A stretch of 64,000 bases of DNA from Ruegeria sp. HKCCD4315. Its GTDB lineage: Bacteria > Pseudomonadota > Alphaproteobacteria > Rhodobacterales > Rhodobacteraceae. The stretch spans positions 3,166,501 through 3,230,500 of the forward strand of contig NZ_WVRN01000001.1 in assembly GCF_013112245.1 (NCBI RefSeq), written 5' to 3'. Below are positions 59,509 through 64,000 of this stretch, one piece after another; positions within the stretch are counted from its first letter, which is position 1, and each line of letters opens with the position of its first letter. The notes under the pieces are model-generated. The model had not been told where the DNA came from. It searched no databases and worked only from the letters and a program-made list of their open reading frames with translations. The position numbers were made by a program, and so were the translations under genes.

Positions 59509-60061
59509 CCGACTCGTCTTTCCACATCAAAGAGATATGCGTGTCGCCGTATTTCCGACTGTCGTGCAGCTTGAACCCTGCGGGTGCTTGCATCGGGGTG
59601 TTTTCTTCCCAAACCAAGAGTGCATCCTCGGCAAGCCAGCCGTTTGCCAAAGCGGTAACAGCTTTCTGGCCCATGGCCTTTCCATAAGGGGGATCAAGAA
59701 AGATCAGATCATAAGGCACGCTTGGATTGTCTCCCAGCCGCGTGGCGTCACGGCGGATCAAGTCAGTGCGCGCGGCGCTGCGTGTCAGGTCGATATTCTT
59801 GCGGATCAATCCCTGCGCCACGCGCCCGTCATCAACAAAGGTGACATGCGCCGCACCACGCGACAGCGCCTCGAGCCCCAGCGCCCCGGTACCTGCAAAC
59901 AGATCCAGCACCCGCAAACCGTCAAAGTCGATCTGGTGGGTCAGGACGTTGAACAGGCTTTCGCGCACACGGTCAGTGGTGGGGCGCAGACGTGCCCCCG
60001 CATCCCCTTTGCCGACCGAGGCCAAAGCGCGGCCCCGGAACTCTCCGGCGATGACCCTCAC
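59501..60061 (-). CDS. rsmD: 16S rRNA (guanine(966)-N2)-methyltransferase
   Basis: 186 residues, normal length. LDLFAGTGALGLEALSRGA binds SAM and LDPPYG is the N2-guanine methyltransferase active site; RPTTDRVRESLFNVL lies near the N-terminus. It methylates G966 of 16S rRNA. It overlaps the reductase gene upstream by four bases and the HAD gene downstream by eight. Confidence 0.95.
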   Translation of the reverse strand: MRVIAGEFRGRALASVGKGDAGARLRPTTDRVRESLFNVLTHQIDFDGLRVLDLFAGTGALGLEALSRGAAHVTFVDDGRVAQGLIRKNIDLTRSAARTDLIRRDATRLGDNPSVPYDLIFLDPPYGKAMGQKAVTALANGWLAEDALLVWEENTPMQAPAGFKLHDSRKYGDTHISLMWKDESDA

Positions 60062-61269
60062 GCTTTGAGCAGCGGCTTCAAGTCCGCGTCCGGATCCGCC
60101 ACGATGGCCGGATCGGCCGTCTTGCCTGCGTCGATCAAGCGTTTGCCGACCATATACGCGCGGGGATCGTTCATTGCATCCACAGCTATCAACTGATCGC
60201 CCTTGTAGTACCAGAAGGACACGGTCTGCCCTTCGCCCTTGCGGGTCACAACGCGGTCATATCCGGTGTTAAGACCGGCGATCTGTAGCTTGACGTCATA
60301 CTGGTCCGACCAGAACCACGGCGTCGCGGTGTAGTCCTTGGCAGCGCCCAGCATGTTCTGCGCGACGATCTCGGCCTGATCAATTGCGTTGGGCACACTC
60401 TCTAGCCTGATCCGGCCTTCACCGTGCGGGAACGAAGCACAATCGCCTGCCGCCCAAATTGACGGATCCGAAGTGCGGCCATGGGCGTCGGTCTTGATGC
60501 CGTTGTCCAACTCAAGCCCCGCCATCTCGGCCAATTGGGTTGCGGGCGCGATGCCGACACCAACTACAACAAAGTCAACCTCAAGTTCGGTTCCATCGGT
60601 CAGAAGGGCGCCTGTGACCTTGCCGTTTTCGCCAATCAACCGATCCAACCCAACACCTTCGCGAATGTCAGCGCCGTAGTCACTGTGCAATGCGCGGAAA
60701 TAGTCGCTGGTCTCGGGTGCCGCGACCCGTTGCAGGATACGGTCGGCCATCTCGACCAGAGTCACCTTGACGCCGCGCTTGGCGCAGACGGCTGCGGCCT
60801 CGAGCCCGATATAGCCACCGCCCACGATCAGCGCACGGGCACCTTCAGTGACCTTGGGCTCCATATCGTCGATATGCGCCAGATCACGCACCACATGCAC
60901 ACCTTCCAGGTCGCCACCAATAGCCGCGGGCAGACGGCGCGGATCGGACCCGGTGGTCAGCGCCAGTTCGTCGTAGGAAATGACCTCGTCCCCCAACGTC
61001 ACAGTCTTGGCTTGCCGATCGATGCCCGTGACGTGCTGACCCAGACGAAGGGTGATGTTGTTCTCGGCATAGAAACTCTCGGGTCGCAGGAACAGGCGCT
61101 CCAGCTCCATCTCGCCCAGAAGGTATGCCTTGGACAAAGGCGGGCGCTGATAGGGCAAATGCGGTTCAGCCCCGATAAGAGTGATGTCCCCGTCGAACCC
61201 ATCCTTGCGCAACCGCGCCACCAAAGATGCCCCCGCCTGACCGGCACCGATCACGACAATTTGGCTCAT
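60058..61269 (-). CDS. NAD(P)H-dependent ferredoxin/rhodocoxin reductase-like FAD oxidoreductase
   Basis: 403 residues. FAD-binding GAGQAGASLVARLR at the N-terminus, pyridine-nucleotide site VGGGYIGLEAAAVCAKRG around residue 150, and the second FAD motif WAAGDCASFPH near residue 270 belong to the putidaredoxin/rhodocoxin reductase group. It would pass electrons from NADH to a 2Fe-2S ferredoxin serving a cytochrome P450 or dioxygenase; no ferredoxin is adjacent. First gene of the operon with rsmD. Confidence 0.92.
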   Translation of the reverse strand: MSQIVVIGAGQAGASLVARLRKDGFDGDITLIGAEPHLPYQRPPLSKAYLLGEMELERLFLRPESFYAENNITLRLGQHVTGIDRQAKTVTLGDEVISYDELALTTGSDPRRLPAAIGGDLEGVHVVRDLAHIDDMEPKVTEGARALIVGGGYIGLEAAAVCAKRGVKVTLVEMADRILQRVAAPETSDYFRALHSDYGADIREGVGLDRLIGENGKVTGALLTDGTELEVDFVVVGVGIAPATQLAEMAGLELDNGIKTDAHGRTSDPSIWAAGDCASFPHGEGRIRLESVPNAIDQAEIVAQNMLGAAKDYTATPWFWSDQYDVKLQIAGLNTGYDRVVTRKGEGQTVSFWYYKGDQLIAVDAMNDPRAYMVGKRLIDAGKTADPAIVADPDADLKPLLKA

Positions 61270-61368
61270 GTTTTGCCCACCCTGCAGTTTTCCCGTGGTC
61301 TCCGTGTTTGGACCACCTATATTGCGGCTAAGCCCAATTCTGCAAATCCAAACAACAGGAGCTGAAAA

Positions 61369-61854
61369 ATGATTTCAACAGGAGACGCCCTTCCCGAAGC
61401 GACACTGACCCAGATGGGCGCGGAGGGGCCGGAAGAGGTTCGGATTTCAGAAAAGACCAAGGGCCGCAAAGTGGTGATCTTCGCCGTTCCGGGTGCGTTT
61501 ACGCCGACTTGCCATTCGGCGCATGTGCCCAGCTTCATGCGGACGAAAGATCAGTTCGACGCCAAAGGCGTGGATGAAATCATCTGCATTTCAGTCAACG
61601 ATCCGTTTGTCATGAAAGCCTGGGGCGAAGCGACAGGCGCGTCCGAGGCCGGATTGACCATGTTGGCCGATGCGACATCGGAATTCACCAAAGCCATTGG
61701 CATGGATTTTGACGCCCCGCCTGTCGGTCTGATTGCACGATCCAAGCGCTATGCCATGTTGGTTGAAGACGGCAAAGTCACAGCCTTGAATTTGGAAGAA
61801 AATCCAGGCGCTTGTGAGATCTCTGCCGGTGAGGGCTTGTTAGAGGCCATTTGA
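61369..61854 (+). CDS. Peroxiredoxin, Prx5 family
   Basis: 161 residues. The peroxidatic Cys48 is in VPGAFTPTCHSAHVPSF, and VDEIICISVNDPFVMKAWGE and LTMLADATSEFTKAIGMDF are Prx5 marks. Such enzymes reduce peroxides with glutaredoxin or thioredoxin. It stands alone between the divergent reductase operon and a hairpin. Confidence 0.93.
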   Translation: MISTGDALPEATLTQMGAEGPEEVRISEKTKGRKVVIFAVPGAFTPTCHSAHVPSFMRTKDQFDAKGVDEIICISVNDPFVMKAWGEATGASEAGLTMLADATSEFTKAIGMDFDAPPVGLIARSKRYAMLVEDGKVTALNLEENPGACEISAGEGLLEAI

Positions 61855-61862
61855 ACAACATC

Positions 61863-61885
61863 GGCCCCGGGTATCCGGGGCCTTT
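61863..61885 (+). terminator. Terminator-like hairpin after the Prx5 gene
   Basis: GGCCCCGG (61863-61870) and CCGGGGCC (61875-61882) around GTAT, followed by three T's only. Weak but well placed. Confidence 0.65.
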
Positions 61886-61955
61886 GCACCCCAAATTAAC
61901 TTGAAGCCTTGCTCCATTGCGCAAATACTTGGCCTACGCATACGTGGAGTTCTTT

Positions 61956-62201
61956 ATGAAACTTAAGACATTATCACTCATTCTGACCGGTGCAGCCCTG
62001 ATCTCGGCCTGCGGACCGGCCCCTACCCCACAACAACAAGCCGCGCGCCAGCACGAGATCGCGTGCCTGGGCGGCACATTGGGCGGCGCGTTGATCGGTG
62101 GCGCCATCGGCAACCAGTTCGGCGGTGGGTCGGGCAAGACGATACTGACCGCGGCAGGCGCTGCTGCTGGCGGATTTGAAGGTCAAAGATTTGCATGCTG
62201 A
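61956..62201 (+). CDS. Glycine-zipper lipoprotein
   Basis: 81 residues from the ATG at 61956; an upstream in-frame ATG would add 13 residues. Lipobox ISAC at the end of a hydrophobic stretch. The mature part holds a Gly-rich double segment (GGTLGGALIGGAIGNQFGGG and TAAGAAAGGFEG), the glycine-zipper 2TM pattern seen in outer-membrane lipoproteins such as the 17-kDa antigen. It ends with a cysteine. An EF-hand gene follows 10 bases downstream. Confidence 0.82.
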   Translation: MKLKTLSLILTGAALISACGPAPTPQQQAARQHEIACLGGTLGGALIGGAIGNQFGGGSGKTILTAAGAAAGGFEGQRFAC

Positions 62202-62211
62202 GGGGATGGAC

Positions 62212-62559
62212 ATGACACGAGCAATTTTCATAACCGCAGCCTTTATTCTGGCATCTGCAGCAACAGCGGAAACCGTTGCTGAATTGCATGAAAAAGAGCT
62301 GAACGCCATTGACGCGAACAATGATGGCTTCTTGTCCAAGGATGAGTTCAACGCATTCTCGGATTACGCATTCCAGACCATGGATGAAGACAAGAATGGC
62401 ACTTTGGGGCTGGACGAGGCAAAGCCGTTTTTAGACATCAAGCAGTTTCAGGATGTTGACCGCAACAAGGACAGCTTTATCTCAAGAGCGGAATATGATG
62501 CTCAGATGGGTGAGGATTTCAACGCTGCGGACAAGGATGGCAATGGCCAGCTGGACTAG
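62212..62559 (+). CDS. Exported EF-hand calcium-binding protein
   Basis: 115 residues from the ATG at 62212, with GAGGGG 7 bases upstream. A signal peptide (IFITAAFILASAATA) is followed by three EF-hand loops of D-x-D-x-[DN] form (DANNDGFLSKDE, DEDKNGTLGLDE, DRNKDSFISRAE) and a fourth, DKDGNGQLD, cut off by the C-terminus. It should bind Ca(II) in the periplasm. It sits between two small lipoprotein genes. Confidence 0.88.
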   Translation: MTRAIFITAAFILASAATAETVAELHEKELNAIDANNDGFLSKDEFNAFSDYAFQTMDEDKNGTLGLDEAKPFLDIKQFQDVDRNKDSFISRAEYDAQMGEDFNAADKDGNGQLD

Positions 62560-62583
62560 GCCTGCCACGGACAGGAGTTTGAG

Positions 62584-62892
62584 ATGAACAAATGGATTGG
62601 TTTGGGTGTATTGGCGTTGGTCGCAGCGTGTGACGTTCCGCAGGCCCCGGTTGTGACGGGGCCGGACGGTCAGGCCCGCATTCAAATCAATCTATCCGGG
62701 CTGACCTGTTATGAAAACCGTTGTCTCGACATTAACCCCGCCGCGCGCAGCGTGCGCCAGATTGGAAACAAGACAACGGGTATCCCAAGATCCATTGACG
62801 TCAGCGACGGGACTGTGACACCTGCCGAGTTCCGACAGATGGGCACTGCCGCGTCCCTCGCCGGTGGCCAGGGCTCAGGCAACGATCGCTAG
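62584..62892 (+). CDS. Small lipoprotein of unknown function
   Basis: 102 residues. Signal peptide with lipobox VAAC at about residue 16. Two further cysteines ([10 protein letters not shown]) may form a disulfide; the C-terminal half is polar and Gly/Ser-rich. GGAG precedes the ATG. Unknown family. It ends overlapping the convergent phhB gene by four bases. Confidence 0.72.
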   Translation: MNKWIGLGVLALVAACDVPQAPVVTGPDGQARIQINLSGLTCYENRCLDINPAARSVRQIGNKTTGIPRSIDVSDGTVTPAEFRQMGTAASLAGGQGSGNDR

Positions 62893-63182
62893 CAAAGACT
62901 GTCCATCTTGCGTGCCAGCTTGGCATCCAACGAGGACAGCCCGCCCACGTCATGGGTGGATAGAACGACTTCAACCGTGCGGTACACGTTTGACCATTCC
63001 GGGTGGTGGTTCCATTTCTCAGACCAAATCGCTACTTGGGTCATCCAACCAAAGGCAGAAACGAAATTGTCGAAGATGAACGTTTTGGTGATCGCGTCTC
63101 GGTCTTCGACCATCGTCCAGCCGTTCTTGAACAGCGGATCCAGCAGCGGGCCACGGGTTTCGGTCGACAAGAGTTCGGTCAT
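62889..63182 (-). CDS. phhB: 4a-hydroxytetrahydrobiopterin dehydratase
   Basis: 97 residues, normal length. The core [39 protein letters not shown] contains the histidines of the pterin-4a-carbinolamine dehydratase active site (HHPEW). It recycles the pterin cofactor; with no phenylalanine hydroxylase gene in the window, the partner lies elsewhere. Overlaps the downstream lipoprotein end and the upstream FemAB-like gene by four bases. Confidence 0.94.
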   Translation of the reverse strand: MTELLSTETRGPLLDPLFKNGWTMVEDRDAITKTFIFDNFVSAFGWMTQVAIWSEKWNHHPEWSNVYRTVEVVLSTHDVGGLSSLDAKLARKMDSLC

Positions 63183-64000
63183 TGCTGTTCCTCCGGGTTC
63201 GATTTCCTGAACGGGCCGTAGTCCGTTAGAATCTCGATCTCTTCTCCCACTGCACGGCCTTCGGCGTCCAGATATTTTTTGACGGCATCAGCAAAACCCG
63301 GATCGCCGACCCAGTGCAAGCTATGCGTGCGCGTTGGCAAATAGCCTCGCGCAAGTTTGTGTTCACCCTGAGCGCCCGCCTCGACCCGGGCCAGACCATG
63401 GGCAATGGCAAAGTCTATCGCCCTATAATAGCACAATTCGAAATGCAGGCAGGCATGGTGTTCAACGCAGCCCCAATACCGCCCAAAAAGCGTTTCACTA
63501 CCTATGAAGTTCAACGCACCCGCGATGGCATAGCCATCTCGTTCCGCCAGCACCAAGGCCATGTCGTCTGCCATGGTTTCCTGCGCAATATCAAAGAATT
63601 GACGCGTCAGATAGGGCGAGCCCCATTTGCGCGCACCGGTATCCTGATAGAACCGCCAAAATGCATCCCAATGTTCCGGGCGCAACGCGTCGCCGGTCAG
63701 GGTGCGGATGTCACCGCCAAAGTCATTGGCCTGCGCCCGTTCCTTGCGGATATTCTTGCGTTTGCGTGATGACAGGGCAATCAGGAAAGCGCCGAAATCA
63801 GAATAGCCTTCATTTAACCAGTGAAACTGCTGCGAGATGCGCAACATCAGGCCCATCTGTTCCCCGGCCAGCGCTTCGTCTTCAGTACAAAAGGTCGCGT
63901 GCACCGATGAGACCTGATTGTCTGCCGCCAGTTGCACTGCGCCTTGCACAAGGGCTGACATGCCGATCCTCTCGTAACCCGGGCGCACCAGAAAACGTCG
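63179..64000 (-). CDS. FemAB-like GNAT superfamily protein (DUF482), N-terminus beyond window
   Basis: The frame is open from base 64000 leftwards to a stop at 63179; at least 273 residues are present and the start lies outside. Features of the family are [53 protein letters not shown] and [19 protein letters not shown]. These peptidogalycan-biosynthesis-type proteins (COG3146) have a FemAB/GNAT fold and unknown substrate. The stop overlaps phhB's start by four bases. Confidence 0.85.
   Translation of the reverse strand, partial: RRFLVRPGYERIGMSALVQGAVQLAADNQVSSVHATFCTEDEALAGEQMGLMLRISQQFHWLNEGYSDFGAFLIALSSRKRKNIRKERAQANDFGGDIRTLTGDALRPEHWDAFWRFYQDTGARKWGSPYLTRQFFDIAQETMADDMALVLAERDGYAIAGALNFIGSETLFGRYWGCVEHHACLHFELCYYRAIDFAIAHGLARVEAGAQGEHKLARGYLPTRTHSLHWVGDPGFADAVKKYLDAEGRAVGEEIEILTDYGPFRKSNPEEQQ

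Overview
The window is a dense, high-GC, operon-rich chromosomal segment of an alphaproteobacterium, most likely a marine Rhodobacteraceae (Roseobacter group, close to Ruegeria/Leisingera). This rests on family content: a ChrR-type zinc anti-sigma factor beside its RpoE, a MutL with the endonuclease motif, a BamF-like lipoprotein beside lspA, a two-domain ALDH16, and a TmpA/TmpB-like phosphonate oxygenase pair. I see no rRNA, tRNA, CRISPR array, insertion sequence or prophage.

Layout. 1-2.5 kb: a partial DUF1365 gene diverges from rpoE-chrR, with back-to-back RpoE-type promoters between them and a PliG-like lysozyme-inhibitor candidate downstream. 2.5-5.7 kb: rmuC and mutL. 5.9-9.9 kb: a manganese-type ABC importer (sitABCD) with a Fur/Mur-like operator. 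10.0-14.2 kb: deoC, ALDH16 and a dienoyl-CoA-reductase-like SDR. 14.2-22.7 kb (minus strand): two M16 proteins, BamF-like lipoprotein, lspA, purH, heparinase-like protein and rsmB. 22.8-26.3 kb: an SDHAF4-like protein, a LysR regulator, and a three-gene operon of two non-haem-iron oxygenases of organophosphonate type plus an AllA-like cupin.

26.3-37.8 kb is mostly housekeeping (dapB, rbfA, truB, rpsO, pnp) with a DUF2233 protein, DUF1643, an RTX-repeat protein, and a 3.4 kb accessory block (HxlR regulator, tandem SnoaL protein, BCCT transporter) between rpsO and pnp. 38-48 kb holds a Hint-domain protein, DUF1326, a beta-barrel protein, a 1-Cys peroxiredoxin, an aldehyde dehydrogenase, an Ada-like alkyltransferase, a serine hydrolase, nth and a PfkB kinase. 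48-64 kb holds rppH, fadH, a LysE exporter, a LysR regulator, an OmpA/AhpD-like/GNAT/MoaB-fold operon, sfsA, map, an HAD/rsmD/reductase operon with a small unlisted ORF, a Prx5 peroxiredoxin, three small exported proteins, phhB and a truncated FemAB-like gene.

The most interesting system is the LysR plus TmpA/TmpB/AllA-like operon: the first two enzymes would oxidise a (methylated) aminoethylphosphonate to glycine betaine (or glycine) and phosphate, while the third, translationally coupled gene has no assigned step. Other points of interest are the mirror-image RpoE promoters, the lysozyme-inhibitor candidate attached to rpoE-chrR, and the deoC-ALDH16-SDR cluster. All function calls come from reading motifs and family resemblance by eye; no database search was run.
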